Positions 16,699 through 25,583 of a stretch of DNA of 64,000 nt are shown here, in pieces. The position numbers and the translations under genes are program-made. The stretch lies in contig NZ_CM001489.1 in assembly GCF_000262465.1 (NCBI RefSeq), positions 1,621,234 to 1,685,233 on the forward strand. The letters are read 5' to 3'. This stretch comes from Frankia sp. QA3. Lineage in GTDB: Bacteria; Actinomycetota; Actinomycetes; Frankiales; Frankiaceae. The first letter of the stretch is position 1. Each line of letters starts with the position of its first letter. A model generated the notes under the pieces. That model worked only from the letters and a program-made list of their open reading frames with translations. It made no database searches and was not told the origin of the DNA.

Positions 16699-18234
16699 GT
16701 GGGCGGCCTCCCGGCGTCGCCGTCCCCGCCGCTGGGCGAGCCCGACTCGTACGCCACGGTCGCCGCGGCGCTGGACGCAGCCGCGGCGAGCTTCGGCGGG
16801 CGGGAGGCCTACGTCGGGCCGGACGGGCGGATCAGCTTCGCCGAGTGGGCGGCGGCCTCCGACGCGCTGGCCGGGGCGTTGGCCGCGCGAGGGGTCGCTC
16901 CGGGGGACGTCGTCGCGCTCATGCTGCCGTCCTCGGTCGACTACGCGATCTGCTACGCGGCCGCGGCCCGGCTGGGCGCGGTCACCACCGGGCTGAACAC
17001 CCGCCTCGGCTCGCGCGAGGTGACCGGGATCCTCGACAGGTGTCGGCCCGCGCTGGTGATCCGCGACACCGCGGCGGAGCTGCCCGCGGTGCCGGCGGGG
17101 CTACCGGTGCTGGCGCGCTCCGAGCTCGCGGCGCTGCGGCGCCACCCGGGGCTCGGCCGTGACCGCCCGCGGGTCGCGCCGGCCGACCCGGTGGTCATCA
17201 TCTGGACGTCCGGGACGACCGGGCTGCCCAAGGGGGCCTGGTTCGACCACCGCAACCTCGCCGCCGCCGTCGCCTCCGCGGGGGTGATGAGCCGGCCGTT
17301 CGACCGCCGGCTCGTCGCGACCCCCTTCGCCCACGCCGGGTACATGGCGAAGATTGTCGATCAGCTTGCCTGGGGCACCACCATGGTGATCAGCCCGGTG
17401 CCCTGGTCGGCGGCGCAGATGGCGGACATCCTGCGCGACGAGCGGATCACCGTCGCCGGCGCCGTGCCGACCCAGTGGGCCAAGCTGCTGGAGCTGCCCG
17501 ACGCCGAGCGGACCGTGCGCGCCGTCGCGACGCTGCGCCTGGGGCTCGCCGCGACCGCGCCGGCGGCCCCCGAGCTGGTGGAGCGGGTCGTCACCCGGCT
17601 CGGGGTGCCCCTCGTCGTCCGCTACGCGATGACCGAGTCGCCGAGCATCTGCGGCACCGAGCCGGACGATCCGCCGGACGTGCAGTTCCGCACGGTCGGC
17701 CGTCCCCAGGCCGGCATCGAGATCGCCCTGCGCGACGACGCCGGGCGCGACGTCGCGACCGGCGAAGTCGGCCGGGTCTGGGTCCGCGGCGACACGGTGA
17801 TGCGCGGCTACTGGAACGACCCTGAGCAGACCGCGGCGGTGCTGCGCGCGGACGGCTGGCTCGTCAGCGGCGACTTCGGGGCGCTGGACGCCGACGGCAA
17901 CCTGCGGCTGCGCGGCCGGGCCAGCGACCTCTACATCCGCGGCGGGTACAACGTGTACCCGCTGGAGGTGGAGAACGTGCTGGCGGAGCATCCCCGGGTG
18001 CGGCGCGCGGCGGTCGTCGGCGCGCCGGCCCCGGTGATCGGCGAGATCGGGGTCGCCTTCGTCGAGCCGGCCGACCCCGCGAGCCCGCCCGACCTTGCCG
18101 AGCTGCGGGCCTGGGTGCGGGGGCGGCTGGCCGACTACAAGGCGCCGGACCGCCTCGAGGTCGTCGAGGCACTCCCGCTGACCAGCATGCTCAAGGTGGA
18201 CACCGCCGCCCTGCGCACACTGGCCGCGGGCTGA
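16699..18234 (+). CDS. Acyl-CoA synthetase (FadD-type AMP ligase)
   Basis: The 511-residue ANL-superfamily enzyme activates a carboxylic acid through an acyl-adenylate to the CoA ester. Motifs are VIIWTSGTTGLPKGAWF (P-loop), YAMTESPSICGTEPDD (A5), VSGDFGALDADGNLRLRGRA (A7/A8) and DLYIRGGYNVYPLEVENVL (hinge). The A10 lysine region, SMLKVDTAALR, lies near the C-terminus. GTG at 16699 begins 5 bases after the thiolase stop, so the genes are in one operon. It would feed the dehydrogenase pair upstream. Substrate chain or ring type is not readable. Confidence 0.92.
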   Translation: MGGLPASPSPPLGEPDSYATVAAALDAAAASFGGREAYVGPDGRISFAEWAAASDALAGALAARGVAPGDVVALMLPSSVDYAICYAAAARLGAVTTGLNTRLGSREVTGILDRCRPALVIRDTAAELPAVPAGLPVLARSELAALRRHPGLGRDRPRVAPADPVVIIWTSGTTGLPKGAWFDHRNLAAAVASAGVMSRPFDRRLVATPFAHAGYMAKIVDQLAWGTTMVISPVPWSAAQMADILRDERITVAGAVPTQWAKLLELPDAERTVRAVATLRLGLAATAPAAPELVERVVTRLGVPLVVRYAMTESPSICGTEPDDPPDVQFRTVGRPQAGIEIALRDDAGRDVATGEVGRVWVRGDTVMRGYWNDPEQTAAVLRADGWLVSGDFGALDADGNLRLRGRASDLYIRGGYNVYPLEVENVLAEHPRVRRAAVVGAPAPVIGEIGVAFVEPADPASPPDLAELRAWVRGRLADYKAPDRLEVVEALPLTSMLKVDTAALRTLAAG

Positions 18235-18279
18235 GCTGCGGCGCTCAGCCTTGAGGCGCGCTCAGCCTTTGAGGCGCGC

Positions 18280-19203
18280 TCAGCCGCCGAGGCGCAGGCC
18301 CGGGGCGCGGGTGCGGAAGATGTCCGTGGCGAACAGGGCACCGAGCTTGGTGGCGTCCCAGCGCTTGCCGCCGTTGTTCACCACGGCCTGCTCGTGCCAG
18401 CCGCCCATGAGCTGGATGCGCTCGCCGATGGCCTTGATGACCTGGCCGCTGACGTGCCCGGCCTCGTCGCTGGCGAGCCACGCGACGACCGGGCTGCACA
18501 GCGAGGGGTCCTTGGGGTCGAACTCGTCCTCGGGCCGCTCGTCGGGCTCCAGCGCCTTCGCCTGGCCGGACATCGTGCCCGACAGCCGGGTCAGGCCGCC
18601 CGGGCCGATCGCGTTCACGGTCACGCCGATGCTCGCCAGCTCCAGGGACAGCGTCAGGGTCAGCCCGACGATGCCGGCCTTCGCCGCGCTGTAGTTCGTC
18701 TGGCCGAAGTGGCCGGACAGGCCCGCGCCGGAGGTGGTGTTGATGATCCGGCCGTAGACCCGACCGCCGTCGGCCTTGGCCGCGGCCCGCCAGCGCTTCG
18801 CGACCGCCCGGCTGACCAGCCAGGTGCCGCGCAGGTGCACGCGCAGGACCAGGTCGAAGTCGGCCGTGCTCATGTTCCACACGGCCTTGTCGCGGACGAT
18901 GCCGGCGTTGTTGACGACGATGTCGAGCCGGCCGAACTCGTCGAAGGCCCGGGCGACGGTGGCCTCGACCTGCTCCTCGTCGCCGACGTCACCGAAGTCC
19001 GCCACGGCGGTGCCGCCGCGCTTCTCGATGATCTTCACGACCTCCTCGGCGTCACGGCCGCGGCCCTCGCCGCTGACCGAGCTGCCGAGGTCGTTGACGA
19101 TGACGGTCGCGCCGTGCTTGGCGAGTTCGAGCGCGTGGCCACGGCCGATGCCGTGGCCGGCGCCGGTCACCAGTGCGATCTTGCCGTCGAGCAGGCCTGC
19201 CAT
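18280..19203 (-). CDS. SDR-family 3-hydroxyacyl-CoA dehydrogenase (Hsd4A-like)
   Basis: The 307-residue short-chain dehydrogenase has cofactor motif VTGAGHGIGRGHALELAKHG, NNAG in VVNNAGIVRDKAVWNM, catalytic Ser in NTTSGAGLSG and the Tyr/Lys pair in QTNYSAAKAGIVGL. The GAGHGIGRGHA form, an insertion after INTT and the long C-terminal tail resemble Hsd4A (Rv3502c) of cholesterol side-chain degradation and the SDR domain of MFE-2. It probably oxidises a 3-hydroxyacyl-CoA. Around the stop (18240-18290) a short GCGCTCAGCC repeat occurs three times. Confidence 0.88.
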   Translation of the reverse strand: MAGLLDGKIALVTGAGHGIGRGHALELAKHGATVIVNDLGSSVSGEGRGRDAEEVVKIIEKRGGTAVADFGDVGDEEQVEATVARAFDEFGRLDIVVNNAGIVRDKAVWNMSTADFDLVLRVHLRGTWLVSRAVAKRWRAAAKADGGRVYGRIINTTSGAGLSGHFGQTNYSAAKAGIVGLTLTLSLELASIGVTVNAIGPGGLTRLSGTMSGQAKALEPDERPEDEFDPKDPSLCSPVVAWLASDEAGHVSGQVIKAIGERIQLMGGWHEQAVVNNGGKRWDATKLGALFATDIFRTRAPGLRLGG

Positions 19204-19291
19204 ACGAACTCCCTGTGTGCGTAGCTGAAACGTGTGCGTCGCTGGAACGGTGCGGCTCTGTGCCGCCGGCGGCCGAGCCGGGACGGGCGGC

Positions 19292-19726
19292 TCAGGTGGC
19301 CGGGGCCTGCGCGCTGGCCGGGCGGAACACCGGCGCGGTGATCTCGTCGGTCAGCTCCCGGTAGGCGACCGTCAGCGGCATGCCGATGTGCAGGTCCGCC
19401 GGGTCGGCGTCGATGATGTTCGTCATCACCCGGGGGCCCTCCGCCAGGTCGACCAGGGCCGCCACGTAGGGGATCCGCTCGGCGAACGGGTGCAGGTCGT
19501 TCACGAACACCGTCGAGTAGGTGTAGAGGGTCGCCTGCCCGCTGGCGTCCTCCCAGCTCACGTCCTCGCTCCAGCAGAACGGGCAGAACGGGCGGGGGTA
19601 GTGGTGCGCCTGGCCGCACGCCGCGCAGCGGGCGATCAGGAAGCGGCCCTGGCGGGCGGCGTCCCAGAAGGGCCGGTTCTCGTCCTCGATGGTCGGCAGG
19701 TCGACCCGGGGTGCGCCGGTCGCCAT
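19292..19726 (-). CDS. DUF35 OB-fold/zinc-ribbon protein
   Basis: The 144-residue protein has the usual compact form: an N-terminal helix (PFWDAARQGRFLIARC), a zinc ribbon (CAACGQAHHYPRPFCPFC), and an OB fold (LYTYSTVFVNDLHPFAERIPY, then VMTNIIDADPADLHIGM). Such proteins form complexes with thiolase-fold partners and MaoC proteins in acyl-CoA catabolism. The likely partner is the cysteine-less thiolase at 15548, or one outside the window. The start has AGGACACCC upstream. Confidence 0.9.
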   Translation of the reverse strand: MATGAPRVDLPTIEDENRPFWDAARQGRFLIARCAACGQAHHYPRPFCPFCWSEDVSWEDASGQATLYTYSTVFVNDLHPFAERIPYVAALVDLAEGPRVMTNIIDADPADLHIGMPLTVAYRELTDEITAPVFRPASAQAPAT

Positions 19727-19773
19727 GGGTGTCCTCCTCGGATCGTTGGCCGCGGATCAGTAGCCGCGGTGGA

Positions 19774-20727
19774 TCAGTAACCGCGGTAGTCGGGGGAGCG
19801 GCGCTGGACGAACGCGGTCACCCCTTCGGTCGAGTCGTGGGCGTGCGACTGCAGCTCCTGGGCCATGCCCTCGGCCAGGAAGGCCGCGGCCCGGTCGACG
19901 TCCGGGGACTCGTTGAACAGCCGCTTGGTCAGCGCGATGGCGCTCGTCGCGGCGCCGGCGAGGCGCTCGGCGAACCCGGCGGCGGTGGCGGCGAGCTCGT
20001 CGGCCGGCACGACCCGGTTGACCAGGCCGAGGGCCAGCGCCTCGCGGGCGGGCAGCTTCTCGCCGAAGAACGCCAGCTCCTTGGCCTTCTGCATGCCGAT
20101 GCGCCGCGGCAGCAGGTAGGCGCCCCCGGCGTCGACGACCAGGCCGCGCAGCACGAACGACTCGACGAAGACCGCGTTCTCCGCGGCCACCACCAGGTCG
20201 CTGGCGTAGGCCAGGTGCGCGCCGAGCCCGGCCGCCGGGCCCTGGACGACGGCGATGACCGGCTTGCCGCAGTCGAGGACCGAGGACACCAGCCGCTGCG
20301 CACCGGTCATGATGCGGCGCATCGCGTCGGTCACCCGCTTCTCGGCGCCCTGCGCGCGGCTCGCCGCGATCCCGGTGACGTCGGCGCCGGAGCAGAAGTG
20401 CCGCCCGTTCGAGGCGAGCACCACCACCCGGACCTCGGGGTCGGCGTCGGCCTGGGCGAGCAGCTCGATGATGACGTCGCGCATCGCCGGCTGGATGGCG
20501 TTCGCGGCCTCCGGCCGGTTCAGGGTGATCGTCGCGATCCCGCGCTCGACCGTGTGCAGCACCGTGGTCCCGAGCGGGCCGGCCGGGGTGGGTGCGGCCG
20601 GGGTGGGTGCGGCCGGGGTGGACACGCCTGGGGTGGGTGCGGCCGCGGCCCCGGACGCGCCGGGGGACGCCGTCCCGTCCGAGGCCGCGGGTACGGTGGC
20701 AGCGCTGCCCGGCGCCGGCGCGCTCAT
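19774..20727 (-). CDS. Enoyl-CoA hydratase/isomerase (crotonase family)
   Basis: The 317-residue protein has a crotonase core beginning near residue 60: GIATITLNRPEAANAIQPAM, the oxyanion-hole segment SNGRHFCSGADVTG, and VQGPAAGLGAHLAYASDLVV. The segment at the catalytic position reads VVDAGGAYLLPRRIGMQKAK. The first 55 residues are Ala/Pro/Thr repeats encoded by direct repeats and lie outside the fold. ATG 20727 is chosen because it has GCAGGT upstream; the ORF remains open further 5' only through a 15-base repeat. A hydratase role in the surrounding beta-oxidation genes is likely. Confidence 0.85.
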   Translation of the reverse strand: MSAPAPGSAATVPAASDGTASPGASGAAAAPTPGVSTPAAPTPAAPTPAGPLGTTVLHTVERGIATITLNRPEAANAIQPAMRDVIIELLAQADADPEVRVVVLASNGRHFCSGADVTGIAASRAQGAEKRVTDAMRRIMTGAQRLVSSVLDCGKPVIAVVQGPAAGLGAHLAYASDLVVAAENAVFVESFVLRGLVVDAGGAYLLPRRIGMQKAKELAFFGEKLPAREALALGLVNRVVPADELAATAAGFAERLAGAATSAIALTKRLFNESPDVDRAAAFLAEGMAQELQSHAHDSTEGVTAFVQRRSPDYRGY

Positions 20728-20803
20728 CGGACCTGCCGCCGCGGTGCGGCGGGTGCTGATGCCATGGATGGCTCCTGTTCGTCGGAAGTCAGCAGGGATC
20801 CGG

Positions 20804-20863
20804 TGCCCCTGGAGCTGGCAGCCCTGGAGCGGGCAGCCCTGGAGCTGGCAGCCCTGGATCTGA
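20804..20863. repeat. 15-base tandem repeat, four copies
   Basis: Four consecutive copies of a unit close to CCCTGGAGCTGGCAG lie between the SDR stop and the crotonase start. The third base of CTGG and a few other positions vary. It is probably slippage-generated and noncoding with the crotonase start proposed here. Confidence 0.7.
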
Positions 20864-20905
20864 CGGTGATGTCTACTGTGCCCTGGCGGGCGGCGACCGG
20901 CACGC

Positions 20906-21679
20906 TCAGCCCTCGCCGGCGGCGGCGTCACCGTTGACGCTGAAGCCGCCGTCGGCCGTCACCGTCGCCCCGGTGACGAATGCGGCCTCGTCGGAGGCGA
21001 GCCACGCCGCCGTGTACGCGATGTCCATGGGATTGCCGATGCGGGTGAGCCGACCACCGCCCGTCAGCGCCCCGGAGTCGCCCGCGGAGCTCACGACCCG
21101 CCCGACGACGATGGTGTTGGAGCGGATGCCGTCGGCGGCGCCCTCGACGGCCAGCGTCCGGCTCAGGGCGTTGACGCCGCCCTTGGCCGCGGCGTAGGCG
21201 CCGAACCCGGTGAACCCGGCGATGGACTGGCCCGAGGAGACGTTCACGATCGCGGCCCCGTCGGCCTCGCGCAGGTACGGCCAGGCGTACTTCGAGGCCC
21301 AGAACACGTTGCCGGTCAGCGTGCCGAGCAGGATGTGGTTCCACTCCTCGGTCGTGTAGTCGGCGATCTTCTTGATCGTCGAGGCGACGGCGTCGGTGGG
21401 GGCGGCGTTGTTCACCAGCGTGCTCAGACCGCCGAAGCGTGCGGCCACCGCGTCGATCGTGCCGTGCACGCTGGCCTCGTCGGTGATGTCGAGGGGGAAG
21501 AACTCCGCCTCGCCGCCGGCCGCGCGGATGCGGGAGACGACCTTCTCACCCTTGGCGACGGTCCGGCCGGTCACGGCCACACGCGCCCCCTCGGCGGCGA
21601 ACAGCTCCGCCATGGAGCGGCCGATGCCGCGGGTCGATCCGGACACGAGCACGGTCTTGCCCGCGAGGCGGGTACCCAT
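20906..21679 (-). CDS. SDR-family oxidoreductase
   Basis: The 257-residue classical SDR has cofactor motif VSGSTRGIGRSMAELFAAEG, NNAA in LVNNAAPTDAVAS, catalytic Ser in NVSSGQSIAG, and the Tyr/Lys pair in GAYAAAKGGVNAL. The C-terminal VTADGGFSVNGDA is typical of FabG-like enzymes. The RGIG-with-Arg pattern suggests NADP or NAD; this is not decided. It is probably in one transcription unit with the crotonase and DUF35 genes downstream. A TGTCAG operator-like site is about 165 bases upstream. Confidence 0.9.
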   Translation of the reverse strand: MGTRLAGKTVLVSGSTRGIGRSMAELFAAEGARVAVTGRTVAKGEKVVSRIRAAGGEAEFFPLDITDEASVHGTIDAVAARFGGLSTLVNNAAPTDAVASTIKKIADYTTEEWNHILLGTLTGNVFWASKYAWPYLREADGAAIVNVSSGQSIAGFTGFGAYAAAKGGVNALSRTLAVEGAADGIRSNTIVVGRVVSSAGDSGALTGGGRLTRIGNPMDIAYTAAWLASDEAAFVTGATVTADGGFSVNGDAAAGEG

Positions 21680-22158
21680 CGATGGTTTCCTTCCCTGACC
21701 TCGCCGTCGGGCTCCCCGCAGCCGAGGGGTCCGGCGGCGGGCCGCGGGGTCCGGACGAGATCGGGCGGCCCGGACGGCGGGCCGCGCTTCCCGCCGTCGG
21801 GCGGGCGTCTCGGCAGCGGCCCGCGGCGCCGACACTTGTGACGTGGCTGTCAGAACAGCATAGTGGGTAGGGCCGCCCATCCGCCTCCGGAAGCGGCCGT
21901 GCCCGCGGGCGGCGGGCACGCGAGAGCCGGGTAGGCGGCCGGGTTTGCGCCGGAAGTGATCCGAATCCGTGCCGGAGCGGGCCCGCATCCCCCGATCCGC
22001 GTCGGGCGGCGGATGTCAGATCAGCCCACGCCTGCGTGGCCGCCGAGTCCGGGTCCCACCGGCGACCAGCGAGACCGCGGGCCCGTCCGGTCCCCGGCGG
22101 ACGACGAGTGAGCCCGCGGGACCGCCCGGTCCCCGGCTGGCAACGACGGAAGGTGTCC
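21680..22158. promoter_or_regulatory. Divergent intergenic region with inverted-repeat operator candidate
   Basis: The gap separates the leftward SDR operon from the rightward luciferase-like gene. At 21846-21859 GCTGTCAGAACAGC has perfect 5-base arms and the TGTCAG core found in other promoters of the window. On the minus strand TATGCT lies next to it and could be a -10 element. The rest shows no gene. Confidence 0.4.
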
Positions 22159-23076
22159 ATGCGCCTGAACCTGATGTTCCCGATGCGCGCCGTGAAGCAC
22201 TACGACCGCTGGATCGGGGACGGCGACCTGGCCGAGGTCGGCCGGCTGGTGGAGGAGGCCGGGTTCGACGCGGTCTCGATGAGCGAGCACCCGGTCCCCG
22301 ACGACGCCTGGCTCGGCAACGGCGGGCACCACGCGTTCGACCCGTTCGTGTCGCTGAGCTTCCTGGCCGCGGCGACGACCCGGCTGCGGGTGATGACCTA
22401 CGTCGCCGTCGCCGGCTACCGCAGCCCCTACCTGCTGGCGAAGTCCGCGGCGAGCCTCGACCGGCTCAGCGCCGGGCGGCTCACCCTGGGTGTCGCCGCA
22501 GGCTACCTGAAGACCGAGTTCGCCGCACTCGGCGCCGACTTCGCCCAGCGCGGGCGCCTGCTCGACGCGGCCATCCCGGCGATGCGGGCGGTCTGGACGG
22601 GCCGCAGCGTCGACCGGGACGACCCGACGTTCCCGCTGCACGGGCACACCTCGCTGCCCGGACCGGTGCAGGCAGGTGGCCCGCCGATCTGGATCGGCGG
22701 CAACAGCAACGCGGCCCGCCGACGTGCGGTCACCCTCGCCGACGGCTGGATGCCGATGGGGCAGTCCGTCGCCGTAGCGAAGATCACCAAGACGCCGCCG
22801 ATGGAGGACGTGGCGGCGCTGGCCGAAGCCGTGCGCGGCGTGCAGGACCGGCGCGCCGAGGCCGGGGCGGCCCCGCTGGACGTGTCGTTCGTGCCCTACG
22901 AGGCCGAGCTGCTGCCGGACGTCGACGCCTTCGCCCGCGCCGTCGCGGCGTCCTACCGAGCGTACGAGGACGCCGGCGTCACCTGGATCACGATCGAGCC
23001 GACCAGCCGCAGCCTGGCCGCGTTCCGCGAGGACGTCGAGCGGATCGGCACCGCGCTCGCCGCGCTGGTCCGCTAG
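22159..23076 (+). CDS. F420-dependent luciferase-like oxidoreductase
   Basis: The 305-residue TIM-barrel protein belongs to the bacterial luciferase-like (LLM) class. Visible segments are an N-terminal LMFPMRAVKHYDRW, VEEAGFDAVSMSEHPVP, TTRLRVMTYVAVAGYRSPYL, LDRLSAGRLTLGVAAGYLKTEF and the pocket motif PPIWIGGNSNAARRRAVTLA. Such proteins in actinobacteria mostly use reduced F420 and reduce or oxidise hydrophobic substrates. GGAAGG precedes ATG 22159. The position beside a steroid-like catabolic island suggests a redox step there; the substrate is unknown. Confidence 0.88.
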   Translation: MRLNLMFPMRAVKHYDRWIGDGDLAEVGRLVEEAGFDAVSMSEHPVPDDAWLGNGGHHAFDPFVSLSFLAAATTRLRVMTYVAVAGYRSPYLLAKSAASLDRLSAGRLTLGVAAGYLKTEFAALGADFAQRGRLLDAAIPAMRAVWTGRSVDRDDPTFPLHGHTSLPGPVQAGGPPIWIGGNSNAARRRAVTLADGWMPMGQSVAVAKITKTPPMEDVAALAEAVRGVQDRRAEAGAAPLDVSFVPYEAELLPDVDAFARAVAASYRAYEDAGVTWITIEPTSRSLAAFREDVERIGTALAALVR

Positions 23077-23288
23077 CCCCGCCCGCCGTGGGTGGGGTCC
23101 GGCCGGCGGGGTAGTGGTGTCGCCGTCCGTACGATGGAGACCCGGCGGGGTGACCATCGGGCCCCGGCGTCCGCATCATGGCCGCGCCTGGGGCGCCGGT
23201 GGCCGGCTGCCGTGGTCCGACGAAGGGGATTCGAGACGGTGGAGGTCCGCGTGCCGGTGCGTGCGGGGTCCGGCCCCGGGGCGGCGGC

Positions 23289-24044
23289 GTGACCCCTCCG
23301 GTGAACGCGGGCGGCCACGGCCGGACCCGCCCGGTCGACGACCCGTCCGACGACGGACGGACCCGCGCGGCCGGCGACGCGGGCGATGAGGGGTGGGCCC
23401 GCCCGGTGGACGAGGCGGCCGGGAACGGGCGGTTGTCCGCGACCCTGGCCGTGCGGCGCCGCGCGATGGCGGCCGACCTCATCGAGCAGGCCGCGCTGGA
23501 GCTGTTCACGACCCGGCCGATGGACGAGGTCACCGTCGAGCAGATCGCATCCGCCGCCGGGGTGTCGGTGCGCAGCTTCTACCGGTACTACCCGGGCAAG
23601 GAGATGATCCTTACGGCGCTGCCGGTCCGCCTCGCGACGGCGATCGCAGAGGAGACCGCCCGCCGCCCGCCGGGGGAGGCGCCGTTCGCGGCGCTGCGCA
23701 ACGCCGTGGACGCGCTGACCGGGGAGACCAACGACTATCTGCGCCGTTGGCAGCGCGCCATGGCTCACAGCTATGGCAACGAGCGGGTCCAGCAGCTCGT
23801 CGTCACCGTCACCAGCCCGATGCTCACCGAGGCCCTGGCCGGGCGGGCGGGGCTCGCCGCGGACGACCTGTGGCCGGAGCTCGCCGGCATCAGCGCGGCC
23901 ACCGCGCTCGTCGTCGGCTCCCGCCGCTGGGCGGCGCGTCGGGGCAGCCTGCGCACGCACCTGCTCGACGCGCTCGACCTGCTTGGCCGCGGCCTCGGGC
24001 CCGGACCGGCACCGGACGTCACCGGGATGCCCAGCCGCGCCTAG
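23289..24044 (+). CDS. TetR-family transcriptional regulator
   Basis: The protein is about 251 residues. A Gly/Asp/Arg-rich N-terminal extension of about 50 residues precedes the TetR DNA-binding domain: AADLIEQAALELFTTRPMDE, then VTVEQIASAAGVSVRSFYRY and YPGKEMILTALP. A C-terminal ligand domain follows. The start is uncertain: GTG 23289 overlaps the stop of an upstream ORF but would include the odd extension, and a later GTG/ATG nearer the domain is possible. It probably regulates the upstream oxidoreductase or nearby genes. Confidence 0.8.
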   Translation: MTPPVNAGGHGRTRPVDDPSDDGRTRAAGDAGDEGWARPVDEAAGNGRLSATLAVRRRAMAADLIEQAALELFTTRPMDEVTVEQIASAAGVSVRSFYRYYPGKEMILTALPVRLATAIAEETARRPPGEAPFAALRNAVDALTGETNDYLRRWQRAMAHSYGNERVQQLVVTVTSPMLTEALAGRAGLAADDLWPELAGISAATALVVGSRRWAARRGSLRTHLLDALDLLGRGLGPGPAPDVTGMPSRA

Positions 24045-24074
24045 AGCAGCGGGCCCCGGCTGCCGGCCTGCTGC

Positions 24075-24178
24075 CCCTTCGCTGCCAGATAGCAGCCAGA
24101 TCGTGCCGAGGCTTGGTTACGGTTTTCGGCCCGAAAACCGTAACCAGCCCTCGGCGCGATTCTGTACCCGAATGATGA
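24075..24178. repeat. Dispersed palindromic repeat, copy A
   Basis: This intergenic element is centred on a 31-base palindrome: GGTTACGGTTTTCGG (24115-24129), one base, and its exact complement (24131-24145). Flanking GCCGAGG/CCTCGGC extends the stem with a bulge. Over about 105 bases it matches, in inverse orientation, a second copy at 34097-34205, including the flanks AATCG(C/T)GCCGAGGGCTGG and TCGGC-TGATCTG. It looks like a REP/miniature-element family. The rest of 24045-24372 holds no gene. Confidence 0.7.
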
Positions 24179-24372
24179 CGGAAGGTGCGGTGGCTGGTGG
24201 TCGTCGGCTGCACGCCGAATGCGGTAGCCGGGGACGGTCACCGGCCGGAAAGGTCACCGGCCGGAAAGGGCGGTCAGCCGCCGACCCCAGACGACGAATC
24301 CCCGCGCACCGGACGCCTCAACGGCCGTACGCGGGGATCGCGTCTGCATGCCCGCCCCGGCGAAGCGCAGTG

Positions 24373-24756
24373 TCAGGCTGGCGCCAGGGCCTGCTCCAGC
24401 TCCTTGAGGTCGTAGTAGTCGCGGATGACGGAGATCAGGCCGTCGGCGTCGAACGTGAACACCCCGCACCAGTGCAGGACGATGGACCGCCCGCCCATGG
24501 TGAGGTTGTCGAGCCGCTCGGTGAAGACCACCGTGTCGGTCGAGGCCACCGAGACCAGTTCGTAGCGGAACGCCGAGTAGAGGGCGGCCTGGCGGTCGAA
24601 CTCGGCGCGGATGGCCGGGCGCCCGACGACCGCCGGCTGCCACGCGCTCACGTGGTAGCGGGCGTCCGTGGCGACGGTTGCCGCCGCGCCGTCGTAGTCC
24701 CGTTCGACCAGCCGGTCGAGGAACTGGCGGACCAGAAGCTCGTGCTTGTCGCTCAC
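24373..24756 (-). CDS. SnoaL-like/NTF2-fold protein
   Basis: The 127-residue protein has the cone-shaped NTF2 fold: N-terminal helix ELLVRQFLDRLVERDYDGAA, ATDARYHVSAWQPAVVGRPA, then beta strands VSVASTDTVVFTERLDN, WCGVFTFDADGLISVIRDYY and DLKELEQAL. The family includes limonene-epoxide hydrolases, ketosteroid isomerases and polyketide cyclases. The aromatic/acidic end (DYYDLKE) resembles the epoxide-hydrolase branch. GTG 24756 has GGGAGT upstream. It is the second gene of a pair with a flavin reductase. Confidence 0.85.
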   Translation of the reverse strand: MSDKHELLVRQFLDRLVERDYDGAAATVATDARYHVSAWQPAVVGRPAIRAEFDRQAALYSAFRYELVSVASTDTVVFTERLDNLTMGGRSIVLHWCGVFTFDADGLISVIRDYYDLKELEQALAPA

Positions 24757-24814
24757 TCACACTCCCGTGATGGGTGGATGGGGGCGGCCCGGCGGCGAGG
24801 CCGGGCCCGGGGTG

Positions 24815-25402
24815 TCAGGACTTGGCCTGCTCGCGGTACTTGCGAGCGCTTTCGAGCTGGGGCTCGTGGTTGCGGTCGTACTGCTCGATCCACTCCTTGG
24901 GCAGCGCACCCCACGCCGGCCCGACGCGCAGCCGCTCGCCGTCGTGCAGCTGCTCGGCGGCGACGACGTCGGCGACGAACAGTGTGCTCTCGTCGATGTC
25001 GAGGGAGTGGACGACCCGTCCCTCGACGTAGCTGAGCGCGTCGAGCAGGATCGGGGTACCGGTGACCCCGGGCTTCGTCCGGAACTTGCTGATCTTGTCG
25101 CCGTCGCGGCCGGAGCTGCCGCCCAGGCCCATGAGGATGTCGAGAGAGATCGCGAACTGCTCTTCCGGGGTCGCCGCCAGCAGGTGCATCGCGAAGACGC
25201 CGGACTCCAGGACCAGGTCGTGGGTCAGGTTGTACTTCGTGAGGCTGATCGTCACGCGCGGCGCCTCGGGCACGATGCTCGCGGCGCCCGCCGACAGCGA
25301 CATCAGCCCGTTCGCTCGTCCGTTCAGGATGGTCGTGACCGCCACGGGGAACGGCCGCAGCCCGTTCAGCGTCGAAGCGGCTGCCTTCAGGTCCAACGTC
25401 AT
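24815..25402 (-). CDS. Flavin reductase-like FMN-binding protein
   Basis: The 195-residue protein of the flavin-reductase (HpaC/HsaB/NtaB-type) split-barrel fold has PVAVTTILNGRANGLMSLSA (FMN phosphate region), APRVTISLTKYNLTHDLVLE and GVFAMHLLAATPEEQF. Such proteins supply FMNH2 or FADH2 to two-component monooxygenases or reduce substrates directly. No adjacent oxygenase large subunit is seen, so the partner could be a luciferase-like protein. The start has GAGGAG. Two palindromic operator candidates lie about 150 bases upstream. Confidence 0.85.
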   Translation of the reverse strand: MTLDLKAAASTLNGLRPFPVAVTTILNGRANGLMSLSAGAASIVPEAPRVTISLTKYNLTHDLVLESGVFAMHLLAATPEEQFAISLDILMGLGGSSGRDGDKISKFRTKPGVTGTPILLDALSYVEGRVVHSLDIDESTLFVADVVAAEQLHDGERLRVGPAWGALPKEWIEQYDRNHEPQLESARKYREQAKS

Positions 25403-25549
25403 CGGGACTCCTCGCGTGAAGCCGGCACGGGGGCCGGGCGGACGTGGCCGCCGCAGGGACCGTCATCCGGTTGCCCGCCGGCCGCCCCTGGCGGAACGTC
25501 GTGAACGCCGGCCACGCCGCCCCCGTCCGGCAACGGGGACAGCGTGACC

Positions 25550-25583
25550 TGCCACACGTGGCACGTTATGCCACATCTGGCAT
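25550..25583. promoter_or_regulatory. Twin palindromic operators between divergent genes
   Basis: Two inverted repeats lie side by side: TGCCACACGTGGCA (25550-25563, 6-base arms) and ATGCCACATCTGGCAT (25568-25583, 6-base arms). Their centres are 19 bases apart, and both contain TGCCA/TGGCA half-sites. They lie between the leftward flavin-reductase operon and the rightward CitE-like gene, an ideal position for a shared regulator. The rest of 25403-25853 shows no gene. Confidence 0.6.
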
